A DNA stretch of 64,000 nucleotides. Source: Paraburkholderia sp. ZP32-5. GTDB taxonomy: Bacteria; Pseudomonadota; Gammaproteobacteria; Burkholderiales; Burkholderiaceae. The position numbers and the translations under genes were made by a program. The notes under the pieces were generated by a model that saw nothing but the letters and a program-made list of their open reading frames with translations, did no database searches and was not told the origin of the DNA. Positions 28,328 to 37,910 of the stretch are shown piece by piece (position 1 is the first letter of the stretch; each line of letters starts with the position of its first letter). The stretch covers positions 620,001-684,000 of the forward strand of contig NZ_JAJEJP010000001.1 in the NCBI RefSeq assembly GCF_021390495.1, read 5' to 3'.

Positions 28328-28346
28328 TGCGAAACAATGTTTTGCA
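28328..28346. promoter_or_regulatory. Candidate IclR-type operator in the gcdH / iclR divergent gap
   Basis: TGCGAAACA-A-TGTTTTGCA is a 19-base palindrome with one mismatched pair. It lies 51 bases upstream of gcdH and 25 bases upstream of the regulator start. Size, symmetry and placement fit an IclR dimer site. Function is inferred. Confidence 0.6.
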
Positions 28347-28370
28347 AACGACGACAGAGTGTACACCGAT

Positions 28371-29156
28371 ATGACGCCGCCTTCCACTTTCTCCGCGCCG
28401 CTCGACGAACGCAAATTCGTGGTCGCGCTCGCTCGCGGGCTCGACCTGCTGCGCGCGTTCAGGCCGGGCGAAACGCTGCTCGGTAATCGCGATTTCGTCG
28501 AGCGCACCGGCTTGCCGAAGGCGACCGTCAACCGCCTCGCCTATACGCTGAGCGTGCTCGGTTATCTGCGGCTCGACGAAACGCACGGCAAATATGCGCT
28601 CGACGCGGGCGTGCTGTCGCTCGGCTTCGCGCTGCTGTCGGGCACCGATACGCTCGAGCTCGCGCGTCCTCATTTGCGCAGCTTCGCGCGCGAGGTCGGC
28701 GCGGCGGTGTCGCTCGGTTGCCGCGACGGGCTCGACATGGTGTATCTGGAGACGATCCGCAGCGAAACGGCGCTGACGCTGGGTCTCGCATCTGGCTCGA
28801 AACTGTCGATGCTGACCAGCTCGATGGGCCGCGCCTACCTCGCGGTGCAGCCGCTCGACGCGCGCATCGCGTTGCTGGCCGAACTCAGGAAAGCAGCCGG
28901 CAAGGCGGGCGCGATGCTCGTCGCCGAGGCCGAGCAGGAGATCGCCGCGTTTGCGACCGAGGGCTGCTGCTACTCGTTTCGCGCGTGGCACGACGATGTC
29001 AACGCGGTCGCGGTGCCGTTCCGCGAACCGCGTGACGGGCGCTGGCTCGTGCTGAGCTGTAGCGGACCGGCATCGTCGATGGGGGAAGATGTGTTTCGCG
29101 AGAATGTCGCGCCGCGATTGAAGGTGCTCGCGCGGCGCCTGGGCAGCACGGACTGA
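28371..29156 (+). CDS. IclR family transcriptional regulator
   Basis: 261 residues. A winged helix-turn-helix at residues ~20-80 ([36 protein letters not shown]) is followed by an IclR effector domain ([35 protein letters not shown] and the Cys/His region GCCYSFRAW). It probably regulates gcdH next door and binds an acyl-CoA or carboxylate effector; both points are inferred. An upstream GTG at 28359 is a less likely start. Confidence 0.92.
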   Translation: MTPPSTFSAPLDERKFVVALARGLDLLRAFRPGETLLGNRDFVERTGLPKATVNRLAYTLSVLGYLRLDETHGKYALDAGVLSLGFALLSGTDTLELARPHLRSFAREVGAAVSLGCRDGLDMVYLETIRSETALTLGLASGSKLSMLTSSMGRAYLAVQPLDARIALLAELRKAAGKAGAMLVAEAEQEIAAFATEGCCYSFRAWHDDVNAVAVPFREPRDGRWLVLSCSGPASSMGEDVFRENVAPRLKVLARRLGSTD

Positions 29157-29261
29157 GCGGACTTTGCGACGTGCCGGCGAACCTCGTCAAAACCGGCGCG
29201 ATGTGAAGGCCAGCCAGGCTCGCTCGCGGCCAGCCAGGCTATGCGGCGCCACCCACAACCA

Positions 29262-30095
29262 CTACGCCGCGCTATCGTGATAATGCGCGGTAAACAGCGG
29301 CCCCTGCACGAACCTCACGTCGTACTGCTGTAGCGCGACAAACTGCGCTTCGTCCATCACCCGATTGAAAATCAGCGGTACGCGCAGCCGGTTCGCATAG
29401 CCGACCAGCGGCTTCACCGTCGCATCGCGCAACGCGATCGCGGCATCCATCTTGATGAAGTCGAGCCGCGCTGTCTCCGACACCGACAGAATCTGCCCCG
29501 CGTTCGACAGATTGCCCGCCACCTTGAATCCATAGTGCTGATAGCTCCTCGTCAGATAGCCGAGGAAGGTCTTGTGCGCGACCGCCGCCGCCGGCAACTC
29601 GATGACGATCCGCGCCGGGCTCAAGCCGAACGACGTCAGCACGTTCGAAAAATGCAGCCCGTGGTCGTACTTCACGCTTTTCAGCAGTCTCTCGTGGACG
29701 CGCAGAAACAGCAGGCCATGCCGCTGCGAGCCGAAGAAATTGATCGCGTGCAGCGCGCGCGACATGCGGTCCAGCGCGACCAGTTGCTGATCGTCGGCGA
29801 TCCGGTCGAACGGATCGAACGCGTCGAACGGCGGCGCGTCGAGCCGATGCGCGATCGCCTGAAAACCGAGTTCGTCGCCGAACCGGTCCACACCCTCCGC
29901 GCCCGATGACAGCGACTGCGCGAGCCCATGCACGCTGATGTCGAAAATCGGTTCGTAGGCGCTGGCGAGTTCGACGCCGTCGAAGCGCGCGAGCGCGATG
30001 CCGCCGTGCGCGCCCTGTCCCATCATCAGATGCTGGCCGAGAAACGGGTGATTGGCGGCGCGAGCGATCAGATCGGGGATGGTGGGCGGAATCAT
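29262..30095 (-). CDS. Degenerate EAL-domain protein (probably not an active phosphodiesterase)
   Basis: 277 residues from ATG 30095; no strong ribosome site is visible and longer frames exist. The fold-level landmarks of an EAL domain can be followed: YEPIFDI (for YQPIVD), IVIELP (for LELTE), LDFIKMDAAI (for DxxKID) and VQGPLF (for GYLFG). The EAL glutamate and the DDFG aspartates are missing; the latter stretch reads VAGNLSNAG. Cyclic-di-GMP hydrolysis is therefore unlikely; a binding or protein-interaction role is more plausible. It is divergent from hmgA. Confidence 0.82.
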   Translation of the reverse strand: MIPPTIPDLIARAANHPFLGQHLMMGQGAHGGIALARFDGVELASAYEPIFDISVHGLAQSLSSGAEGVDRFGDELGFQAIAHRLDAPPFDAFDPFDRIADDQQLVALDRMSRALHAINFFGSQRHGLLFLRVHERLLKSVKYDHGLHFSNVLTSFGLSPARIVIELPAAAVAHKTFLGYLTRSYQHYGFKVAGNLSNAGQILSVSETARLDFIKMDAAIALRDATVKPLVGYANRLRVPLIFNRVMDEAQFVALQQYDVRFVQGPLFTAHYHDSAA

Positions 30096-30454
30096 GAAGG
30101 CGAATGAATAGCGGCGTTGGGGCGCGCGGGGCGCATGACGACGCGGCGGATTGCCGCATTGCCTTGATGGTAGCAGTCCGCGCCGCGCGGACATCAACAA
30201 AATATGCATAACGATATTGGGCTGTAAGCCCGTGGCGACGGGCCTCGCGGCGTGTTCAAGCCGATTCGCGCGCCGGCTCCAGGGTATACGTTAATTTCAC
30301 TATTCGTAATCGGTTTTACTATAAGTAAAACTCAGCGCGTCGCGCTGGGCGGGAGCGCTTGCGCGTGCCGCCCATGACCTCGCATGCCGCCCGGCCCGGC
30401 TGGAAAGACCGGCTATTGGCACAGAATCGACAGAAACCTAGCGGAGAACCCTGC
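30096..30454. other. Divergent control region of the EAL gene and hmgA
   Basis: About 360 bases. The left part is GC-rich without features; the part around 30285-30335 is AT-rich and holds the promoter/operator described separately. Confidence 0.5.
30295..30331 (+). promoter_or_regulatory. Candidate hmgA promoter overlapped by a perfect inverted repeat
   Basis: GTTTTACT-ATA-AGTAAAAC at 30313-30331 is a perfect 8-bp inverted repeat with a three-base centre. A possible -35 (TTTCAC, 30295-30300) and -10 (TACTAT, 30317-30322) with 16-base spacing overlap it. A repressor bound there would block transcription of hmgA-fahA. The regulator is not encoded next door; the assignment is inferred. Confidence 0.55.
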
Positions 30455-31813
30455 ATGGATACCTCAACACGTACGCCGCCCGCCGCTTGCCTACGGCCTG
30501 AAATCGAGCCCGGCTATCAGTCGGGATTCGCCAACGAATTCGCGACCGAGGCGTTGCCGGGCGCCCTGCCGAGCGGCCGCAATTCGCCGCAGCGCGCGGC
30601 CTACGGCCTCTACGCGGAGCAGATGTCCGGCACCGCGTTCACGGCGCCGCGCGGTCATAACCGCCGCTCATGGCTGTACCGGATTCGTCCGGCGGCCATG
30701 CACAAGCCGTTCACGCTGCTGCCGTCGAACCGGCTCGTCGCGAACTTCGCGGCGACGTCCGCCGATGTGCCGCCGACGCCGCCGAACCAGTTGCGCTGGG
30801 ATCCGCTGCCGCTGCCGACCACGCCGACCGATTTCGTCGACGGCTGGGTGACGATGGCGGGCAACGGCTCGGCCGAAGCGATGACGGGCTGCGCGATCCA
30901 TCTGTACGCGGCGAACCGCTCGATGCAGGACCGCTTCTTCTACAGCGCCGACGGCGAACTGCTGATCGTGCCGCAGCAAGGGCGTCTGCAGATCGCGACC
31001 GAAATGGGCCGACTCGATATCGAGCCGTTCGAGATCGCGGTGATTCCGCGCGGCGTGCGCTTCGCGGTGAGCCTGCCGGACGGCGACGCGCGCGGCTATA
31101 TCTGCGAGAACTTCGGCGCGCTATTGCGTTTGCCGGAACTCGGGCCGATCGGCTCGAACGGCCTTGCCAATCCGCGCGATTTCCTGACGCCGCATGCGGC
31201 GTATGAAGACCGCGAAGGCACATTCGAACTCGTCGCGAAGATGAACGGCCATCTGTGGCGCGCGGACATCAGCCATTCGCCGCTCGATGTCGTCGCATGG
31301 CACGGCAATTACGCGCCGTACAAATACGATCTGCGCCGCTTCAACACGATCGGCTCGATCAGCTTCGACCATCCGGACCCGTCGATCTTCCTCGTGCTGC
31401 AAGCGCAAAGCGACACGCCGGGCGTCGATACGCTCGACTTCGTGATCTTCCCGCCACGCTGGCTCGCCGCCGAAGACACGTTCCGTCCGCCCTGGTTTCA
31501 CCGCAACGTCGCGAGCGAATTCATGGGGCTCGTGCATGGCGTGTACGACGCGAAGGCCGAAGGCTTCGTGCCGGGCGGCGCGAGCCTGCACAACTGCATG
31601 ACGGGCCACGGCCCCGATGCCGATACGTTCGAGAAAGCGTCGCACGCCGATACGTCGACGCCGAAGAAGGTCGGCGACACGATGGCCTTCATGTTCGAAA
31701 CCCGCACGTTGATCAAACCGACCCGCTTCGCGCTCGACACCGCGCAACTGCAGGCGAATTACTACGAATGCTGGCAAGGCCTCGAGAAACACTTCAATCC
31801 GGAGCAACGATGA
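30455..31813 (+). CDS. hmgA: Homogentisate 1,2-dioxygenase
   Basis: 452 residues from ATG 30455, with GGAGA upstream; the frame extended to 30359 is not supported. It opens the homogentisate ring to maleylacetoacetate in tyrosine/phenylalanine breakdown. The iron ligands lie in [13 protein letters not shown] (His and Glu) and [10 protein letters not shown] (His). The opening [20 protein letters not shown] is the family signature. fahA follows with a four-base overlap. A maleylacetoacetate isomerase gene is not in this window. Confidence 0.97.
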   Translation: MDTSTRTPPAACLRPEIEPGYQSGFANEFATEALPGALPSGRNSPQRAAYGLYAEQMSGTAFTAPRGHNRRSWLYRIRPAAMHKPFTLLPSNRLVANFAATSADVPPTPPNQLRWDPLPLPTTPTDFVDGWVTMAGNGSAEAMTGCAIHLYAANRSMQDRFFYSADGELLIVPQQGRLQIATEMGRLDIEPFEIAVIPRGVRFAVSLPDGDARGYICENFGALLRLPELGPIGSNGLANPRDFLTPHAAYEDREGTFELVAKMNGHLWRADISHSPLDVVAWHGNYAPYKYDLRRFNTIGSISFDHPDPSIFLVLQAQSDTPGVDTLDFVIFPPRWLAAEDTFRPPWFHRNVASEFMGLVHGVYDAKAEGFVPGGASLHNCMTGHGPDADTFEKASHADTSTPKKVGDTMAFMFETRTLIKPTRFALDTAQLQANYYECWQGLEKHFNPEQR

Positions 31814-33108
31814 ACGCAGTGAACGATCTTCAGGCGACGCTCGATCCGTCGCGCAAGAGCTGGGTCGAATCGGCCAACGATCCGGCCAGCGACTTCCCGA
31901 TCCAGAATTTGCCGTTCGGCATCTTCAGCGATCGCGGTAACGATGCGCGTCGGGTCGGCGTCGCGATCGGCGACCAGATCGTCGACCTCGCCGCGCTGCA
32001 GGCGGCCGGTTTGCTGAGCGCGCCGGTGCAGCAGGTATTTGCGCGCGACGCGCTGAACGATTTCATCGCGCTCGGACGCAACGCGTGGCGCGGCGTGCGC
32101 ATCCAGCTGAGCCAGCTGCTCGCGCGCGAGTCCGCGACGTTACGCGATGACGCCGCCTTGCGCGCAAAGGCGCTGGTCAGCCAGGCCGATGCGCGGCTGC
32201 ATCTGCCGGTGCAGATTCCCGGCTACACCGATTTCTATTCGTCGAAAGAGCACGCGACCAATGTCGGCTCGATGTTCCGTGATCCGAAGAATGCGCTGCT
32301 GCCGAACTGGTCAGAGATGCCGATCGGCTACAACGGACGCGCGTCGTCGGTGGTGGTGAGCGGCACGCCGGTGCGGCGGCCGAACGGCCAGTTGAAGCTG
32401 CCGGATCAGGAGCGGCCGGTGTTCGGTGCCTGCCGCAAGCTCGATATCGAACTGGAGACGGGCTTTATCATCGGCGCCGGCAATGCGCTGGGCGAGCCGA
32501 TCGCGTGTGCTGATGCCGAAGCGCATATCTTCGGGATGGTGCTGCTCAACGACTGGAGCGCGCGCGACATCCAGCAATGGGAATACGTGCCGCTCGGCCC
32601 GTTCAACGCGAAGACCTTCGCGACGACGATCTCGCCGTGGATCGTCACGCTCGATGCGCTCGAACCGTTTCGCGTCGCGCAGCCGGCGCAGGAGCCGCAG
32701 CCGCTCGCCTATCTGCGGCACGACGGCGAGCATGCGTTCGATATCCACCTCGAAGTCGCGCTGCGTGCGAAACACGCGGGGCAGGCGAGCACGATCGCGC
32801 GCACGAACTTCAAATACATGTACTGGACGATGGCGCAGCAGCTCGCGCATCACACGGTGTCGGGCTGCAACACGCGGGTTGGCGATCTGATGGGCTCGGG
32901 CACGATCAGCGGCGCGACCGAAGATTCGTTCGGCAGCCTGCTCGAACTGACGTGGAACGGCAAGAAGCCGCTCGAACTGAAGGAGGGCGGCACGCGCGCG
33001 TTCATCGAGGATGGCGATGAATTGACGCTGACCGGCTGGTGCCAGGGCGAAGGGTATCGCGTCGGCTTCGGCGCGTGTGCCGGCGAGATTGTGCCGGCGC
33101 GCGGGTAA
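31810..33108 (+). CDS. fahA: Fumarylacetoacetase
   Basis: 432 residues; the ATG overlaps the hmgA stop (ATGA), so translation is coupled. It has an N-terminal SH3-like domain and a C-terminal FAH catalytic domain with [20 protein letters not shown], the [21 protein letters not shown] metal-binding region and [20 protein letters not shown]. It cleaves fumarylacetoacetate to fumarate and acetoacetate, the last step after HmgA. A strong hairpin follows. Confidence 0.96.
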   Translation: MNAVNDLQATLDPSRKSWVESANDPASDFPIQNLPFGIFSDRGNDARRVGVAIGDQIVDLAALQAAGLLSAPVQQVFARDALNDFIALGRNAWRGVRIQLSQLLARESATLRDDAALRAKALVSQADARLHLPVQIPGYTDFYSSKEHATNVGSMFRDPKNALLPNWSEMPIGYNGRASSVVVSGTPVRRPNGQLKLPDQERPVFGACRKLDIELETGFIIGAGNALGEPIACADAEAHIFGMVLLNDWSARDIQQWEYVPLGPFNAKTFATTISPWIVTLDALEPFRVAQPAQEPQPLAYLRHDGEHAFDIHLEVALRAKHAGQASTIARTNFKYMYWTMAQQLAHHTVSGCNTRVGDLMGSGTISGATEDSFGSLLELTWNGKKPLELKEGGTRAFIEDGDELTLTGWCQGEGYRVGFGACAGEIVPARG

Positions 33109-33129
33109 GCGCCAGGCGAAAGCGACGAG

Positions 33130-33166
33130 CGAGGGCCGGCATCGCGATGCCGGCCCTCGTTGTTTA
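33130..33166. terminator. Hairpin terminator between fahA and the PQQ-propeller gene
   Basis: A perfect 15-bp inverted repeat (33130-33144 with 33145-33159) is followed by a short T-rich stretch. Both genes converge on it. Confidence 0.75.
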
Positions 33167-33190
33167 TACGAACTGCTTGCGCCGTGCTGA

Positions 33191-34915
33191 TCATCCCTTC
33201 AGCAAGCCGAACACCGCCACCCCGTTCGTCGTGCCGACATACACCTTGCCGTTCGCGATCATCGGCGTGATGAACTTGTTGCCCGCGCCGAACTGATCGC
33301 GCGGGCCCATCTGGTTGCTGTTGTACAGCTCGCTCAGACTGACCGGATCGAACGCATGCAGCGCGGCGACGCTGCCGTTTTCGGCGGCCCACACGATGCC
33401 GTTCGCGCTGCCGTTGGCCGAAACGCTCGGCGTCGTGCCGGGATAATCGAATGTCATCGTGGTTTGCGCGGTCGGCGTCGTCGACAGCTTTGCGTGGGTC
33501 ACCGTGAAGGCTTTCAGATGATCGCCGACCGAGCCGAAATACACCCGGCCGTTGAAGTACGCGGGCATGCCGAATTCGCCGCCCACCAGTTGCGACGGAA
33601 TCGCCTGGTAGATGTTGTTGGTCGACGCATTGAACTTGCCCATCGAGTCGCGGTTCAGCACATAGATGGTGTTGTCCTTGCCGGCGCCGAGCGTCAGGTG
33701 CTGCACGTTGCCGTTCGCGTCCGTCAGATCGGGCAGCACGAGCGCGCCGCCGGAGCCGAGGTCGATATCGTCGCGCGCTTCCTCGGCGACGTTCGACATC
33801 GCGAAGTAGTCCGCGACCGCGAGGCCGCCCGCCGTGCCCAGCTTCAGGAAACCATTGCCGAAATTGCGCAGATTCGGAAAGCCGTTCGAATCGAGCGCGG
33901 TATCGAACGCGCCGTTGCCGTCGAGCAGATAGATCGATGAGCCGTCCGATGCCGGCCCGGCGCCGGCCATCCAGATCGCGCCGCCCGAACCGTTCGGCGT
34001 GACGTTGAGCACGGTGGTCTGTTGCAGCGTGTCGGCGCCGTAGCCCATGATCCAGCCGGTATACGCACCGGCGTCGCAGTGCGAGGTCCACGCGGTGTAG
34101 ACCACGCCGCCGAGCAGCAGCAGACCCGCGCGTTCCGCGTACAGCGAGGGCGCGAACACGACGTGTCCGTTTGCCGCCGGATACGTCGCGGCAATTTCAG
34201 TAGGACCGTTCAGCAGCTCCGCGCCGGTCGCGAGGTCGAGTGCGTGAATGCGGTGATGGTAGGCGCCGCTCGCGTCCTTCGACATCGCGACGACGTAGAT
34301 CGTGCCGTTCGCGCCGCGCGTGCGGTCGATCACCGGTGTCGACGTGATGCCGATTTCCTGGGTGATCTGACCGCAGCCGAGATCGTCGCTCGGCGTTTCG
34401 CCGCTCTTCAGCGTGCGGGTCTGCCACAAGGTCGCGCCGCTGTCGGCGTCGAGCGCGAACACGCTGTCGTGTTCGGTCGCGACATACAGCACGTTGTGCG
34501 TGCCGCCCGCGATCGCGAGCGAGCCGACGTACAGCGGCTGCGCGTCGACCTTGCCGTCGACGGTGAAAAAACCGACCTTGCCGAACGTCGACGCGCCGAC
34601 ATTGGCGGGTGTCAATGCGGTTTCGTTGAGCGCCTGGCCGGTGCGGGCGATGTCGGCGTGATAGGTGAGCACGTCGTGCACGGCGGTCATCGCGGTGCCA
34701 CCCGACGACATGCCGATGCCGCCGCTGTTGCCTGGACTGCCGGTGTTGCTGCCGCCCGAGCCGCCTGAGCCGCTCGGGTTGCCGGAGCCGCCGCCCGAGC
34801 CGCCCGTCAGGCTGACGCTGCTGTTGCCACCGCCGCAGTTCGCGGCCGCGAGCGCGGCCGCCACGACCGCCGCGCCGACGAAGCAGGCACGACGCAATAC
34901 GCGCACAGTTTCCAT
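33191..34915 (-). CDS. Exported PQQ-like beta-propeller protein
   Basis: 574 residues from ATG 34915 with AAGGAG upstream. A hydrophobic export signal ends near AAANC; the Cys would fit a lipoprotein but Asn at -1 is atypical. A low-complexity Gly/Ser/Asn/Pro linker (~residues 26-65) precedes a beta-propeller with repeats such as VLYVATEHDSVFALDADSGATLWQTRTL, HHRIHALDLATGAELL and KVYVGTTNGVAVFGLLKG. No catalytic dehydrogenase motif is obvious, so it may be a structural/binding propeller rather than a PQQ enzyme. Confidence 0.82.
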   Translation of the reverse strand: METVRVLRRACFVGAAVVAAALAAANCGGGNSSVSLTGGSGGGSGNPSGSGGSGGSNTGSPGNSGGIGMSSGGTAMTAVHDVLTYHADIARTGQALNETALTPANVGASTFGKVGFFTVDGKVDAQPLYVGSLAIAGGTHNVLYVATEHDSVFALDADSGATLWQTRTLKSGETPSDDLGCGQITQEIGITSTPVIDRTRGANGTIYVVAMSKDASGAYHHRIHALDLATGAELLNGPTEIAATYPAANGHVVFAPSLYAERAGLLLLGGVVYTAWTSHCDAGAYTGWIMGYGADTLQQTTVLNVTPNGSGGAIWMAGAGPASDGSSIYLLDGNGAFDTALDSNGFPNLRNFGNGFLKLGTAGGLAVADYFAMSNVAEEARDDIDLGSGGALVLPDLTDANGNVQHLTLGAGKDNTIYVLNRDSMGKFNASTNNIYQAIPSQLVGGEFGMPAYFNGRVYFGSVGDHLKAFTVTHAKLSTTPTAQTTMTFDYPGTTPSVSANGSANGIVWAAENGSVAALHAFDPVSLSELYNSNQMGPRDQFGAGNKFITPMIANGKVYVGTTNGVAVFGLLKG

Positions 34916-35040
34916 CACGCACTCCTTGTCGCTTGCAGCGGCGCCATCCGTCATGGGCCGCCCGGCGAAATGCCGCGCAACGTGCGTTGAAGATAGCACC
35001 CGGCGCTAGCGTTTCGACGCCAGCAATTAGCGTGCGCGCG

Positions 35041-36201
35041 TCATCCGGCCGCCTGCGCGGTGATCCGCCTTCGCTCCCACCACACCGCCAGCAAAAACGC
35101 GAGCGCCGCGGCCAGCAGCACGCCGACCACCGCATCGTTGCCGATGGTCTTCATCAGCGCGCCGGCGATCAGCGGGCCGCCGAAGCTCGCCGCGCTCCAC
35201 GACGCGCCGACCAGCGAACTCGCCGACACCAGCGCCACGCCGCGAAAACGCTCGCCGCAGGCGACCAGCGACAGCGTGTAGATCGCCCCCGCCGCGGCGC
35301 CGAGCACATACAGCAGCGGCCAGCGCAGCCACGGCGAGCCCACGGCCCACGGCAGCAGCGGCAACAACGCGACGACCACGACCCCGCAGCCGATATGCAC
35401 GCGTTCGCGCCCGAGCCGGTCGGCGAGCCAGCCGATCGGAAACTGCATCGTCGTATCGCCGAGCAGCAACGCCGATGCGAACAGCACCGCGACCTCGGTC
35501 GTCATCCCGTGCGCGATCGCGAACAGCGGCAGCAGCGACAGTGCGATCGTATCGAACAGCGCGAAAAAGCCGGTGCCGATCACGAGCGCGGGCATCTGCG
35601 GCAGCACACGGCGCCAGCCGCCATGCTCGGCGTGCTCCTCGCTCGACGCGTGCGGCGTCGCGCGGATCGTCGCGAGCATCGGCAGCGCCAGCAGGAAGAT
35701 CGCGCCGCACAGCAGGAAGCGTCCCTGCGTGAAGCCGGCGATCTGACTGACGAGCACCGGGCCCGACATCTGGAACAGCGTGAAATTGGTCGCGTAGATG
35801 GCGATCACACGGCCACGCGATGCGTCGTCGGCCAGCTGGTTGACCCACGCTTCGCCGATCGTGAACAGCAGCATCAGCGCGGCGCCGCACAGCACGCGCA
35901 ACAGCGCCCACAGCCATAGATTCGCGGTGAACTGCATCAGCGCGGTCGCGCACGCGACGACCAGCTCCGCGCCGACGATCACCTGACGGCCGCCGAAGCG
36001 CGCGGCGATCCAGCCGGCGAGCGGCACGATCGCGAGGCCGCCGCCGGCCTGCGCGGCGGTCAGCAGGCCGACCACGTCGGTGCCGTAGCCGGCTTGCGCG
36101 AGCGCGAGGGAGGTGAGCGGGAGGGTTGCGCCGCTGCCGAGTCCGACGACGGCGACGCTGAGAATGAGCGCGAGGAAATCGCGTGTGAAGATGACTTTCA
36201 T
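35041..36201 (-). CDS. MFS transporter (YcaD-like group)
   Basis: 386 residues with about 12 hydrophobic segments. The loop 2-3 motif appears as GWIAARFGGRQVIVGAE and again as GWLADRLGRERVHIG in the second half. This group (YcaD/UMF-type) exports or imports small molecules; the substrate is unknown. The frame from 35027 that overlaps is a shadow. It is monocistronic between the propeller gene and the toxin-like pair. Confidence 0.88.
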   Translation of the reverse strand: MKVIFTRDFLALILSVAVVGLGSGATLPLTSLALAQAGYGTDVVGLLTAAQAGGGLAIVPLAGWIAARFGGRQVIVGAELVVACATALMQFTANLWLWALLRVLCGAALMLLFTIGEAWVNQLADDASRGRVIAIYATNFTLFQMSGPVLVSQIAGFTQGRFLLCGAIFLLALPMLATIRATPHASSEEHAEHGGWRRVLPQMPALVIGTGFFALFDTIALSLLPLFAIAHGMTTEVAVLFASALLLGDTTMQFPIGWLADRLGRERVHIGCGVVVVALLPLLPWAVGSPWLRWPLLYVLGAAAGAIYTLSLVACGERFRGVALVSASSLVGASWSAASFGGPLIAGALMKTIGNDAVVGVLLAAALAFLLAVWWERRRITAQAAG

Positions 36202-36325
36202 CGGCCGGGATGCTACTACGGGCGGGAGTCGCGCGCATCCTGGCCGTGAGAACTGCTCGATTTCGTGTGCGGTTCGATATTTTGCCGGCGATTCGATGCG
36301 GGAAAGGCTTTCGCTGTGACGATCT

Positions 36326-36877
36326 TCATCCGATATCGGCGGATTTCTCGGGTCGCGGCGGTATCGTCAGGCCGCGCAGGCGGATCTGCGTCAGACGCTG
36401 CTCGTCATCGACGCCGATCGCGAGCGTTGACGCAACACCGTACCAGTGAGACACGTTACCCCACGACAGATAAAGGGTGCCGCCACCAGGCTCGTAAAAG
36501 ACATCCGGCTCTCCCATGTCTTCCGCATGTCCGTGCGCGTCGAATTCTGACTCGATGTGCGGAGTTTCGTCGCTTGGGTCTGCGAGTTCGGACGTGCGGA
36601 CGGTCCATCGCTCGGGGTTGGTGTAAAAGTCCAATCCGGTTATCCGGTGATGCTGATCGACGAGCATCGACAATGTGCCCGCCGTGAGGACATAAGAGGG
36701 CGCACCAATGCCGAAGCGTGCATCTAGCAGGTCGCCGAGTTCGCTTTGCTGTGCCCGCGGCGAAGCCGAAGGTGGATACTTGACCTCACAAATCAGCGTG
36801 GAGCTTTGTTCATCCCAGCGCACGATGGCGGAACCGCCGGTGGCAGGGGGAGTCGTGTAGACGGTGGGATGCTTCAT
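36326..36877 (-). CDS. Putative immunity protein of an orphan toxin pair
   Basis: 183 residues, clearly acidic (runs such as SDETPHIESEFDAHGHAEDMGEPDVFYEP). No family is recognised. The gene overlaps the preceding basic toxin-like gene by four bases (36874-36877), so the two are translated together. Small, acidic partner downstream of a basic toxin-like protein is the usual layout of polymorphic-toxin immunity genes. The immunity role is inferred from context only. Confidence 0.6.
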   Translation of the reverse strand: MKHPTVYTTPPATGGSAIVRWDEQSSTLICEVKYPPSASPRAQQSELGDLLDARFGIGAPSYVLTAGTLSMLVDQHHRITGLDFYTNPERWTVRTSELADPSDETPHIESEFDAHGHAEDMGEPDVFYEPGGGTLYLSWGNVSHWYGVASTLAIGVDDEQRLTQIRLRGLTIPPRPEKSADIG

Positions 36878-37506
36878 CGAAGAGGTTTATAGGCAAAGTG
36901 CAGAACGGTGTAATCAGCTTCTCGAACCACCACTTCGAGCCTATAGGCCGTGCCGTTGCGTGTGATGGGATAGGTGTATTGGAACACACCCGCATGCCCT
37001 GCTGGGTCAGCGGTGCGTTTGCCGTATTTCAGCGTAAGTCGAAGGATGTGAACGGGTACATAGCGAGCGGGATTACCCATATGCGCGAGCGGCGCGGCGG
37101 CAAAACGCAAAGGTCGCTGCATGAGCGCATCGTACCGCGTTCGCAAACCAAGAAGCGTCGCCCGGTCGATTGCGGAGCCGACTGCTCTTATCCCCGCTCG
37201 CGTTATGCCTCGAGCGCCGGCCGTCCAGACGCCGCCGACCACGAACAGCAGGTCGAGCGGATCGATCAGCGGGGCTTCCAGCGGTTTTTCGCTCCAGGAG
37301 ACCGCACCGTCCAACGTATAGATACGGAATACGCCCGCTGCTTCCTGCTTGTATCCAATGATGCAGCCGAGATCTTCGTCGTAGATGGACTTTGCGCTAC
37401 GTGGAACGGTGGGAGGGCGGGCGTCGAAGACTGCCGTGCCTCCCGGCTTTTTCCCGTTCCAGGCGAAGGACGGTTCGGAGGCGGTGTTAGGCAATGTCGT
37501 AGCCAT
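36874..37506 (-). CDS. Orphan polymorphic-toxin-like protein (candidate nuclease module)
   Basis: 210 residues, Arg/Lys-rich. Residues ~37-75 (SIYDEDLGCIIGYKQ, then RIYTLDG) and the PLIDPLDLLFVVGG stretch resemble the linker/pre-toxin regions of Burkholderia polymorphic effectors. The C-terminus (YRLEVVVREADYTVLHFAYKPL) resembles small alpha/beta toxin folds. There is no signal peptide, PAAR, Rhs or VgrG part here, so delivery is unknown. A GC-poorer codon mix than the neighbours suggests transfer. It could equally be an uncharacterised non-toxic family; toxicity is inferred. Confidence 0.6.
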   Translation of the reverse strand: MATTLPNTASEPSFAWNGKKPGGTAVFDARPPTVPRSAKSIYDEDLGCIIGYKQEAAGVFRIYTLDGAVSWSEKPLEAPLIDPLDLLFVVGGVWTAGARGITRAGIRAVGSAIDRATLLGLRTRYDALMQRPLRFAAAPLAHMGNPARYVPVHILRLTLKYGKRTADPAGHAGVFQYTYPITRNGTAYRLEVVVREADYTVLHFAYKPLR

Positions 37507-37910
37507 GTGCGGATAGACCGTCTGGCCCGACAGGGATGACAGGCAGTAACGGATTTTTCATTACCGCCGGACGCTGTCGCGTCTCGCCGTCGAGCCGGTG
37601 AGTCTTGAAAGTTGAGGGACCGACAACCTAGCATTACGGTCCGCTCGCAAAACATGCCACTGCTCGTCGCAAATGCCACATTTGCTGGAAAGCGGGAGTG
37701 GACGCGCGTATTGGCCTTGATACCCGGTTCGAGATTTGTTGCAGATCGTTTCCAGTTGTTGGGTGAACTGCCGTCGAACGAAGCCTTACCCTTGGTTGTG
37801 TTCGTCGTTGCGGCGGGACATCGCGCACTGGCGCGCCGGTGCCAGACAGCGGCTGTCGCGGGCAGCAATGAGATACGTCAAACCGCGAATCGTCACAATG
37901 GCCGGCAAAC
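37507..37910. other. Intergenic, no supported gene
   Basis: About 400 bases upstream of the toxin-like gene. Short ORFs in several frames lack support. It may contain decayed coding sequence, but I cannot name it. Confidence 0.4.
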
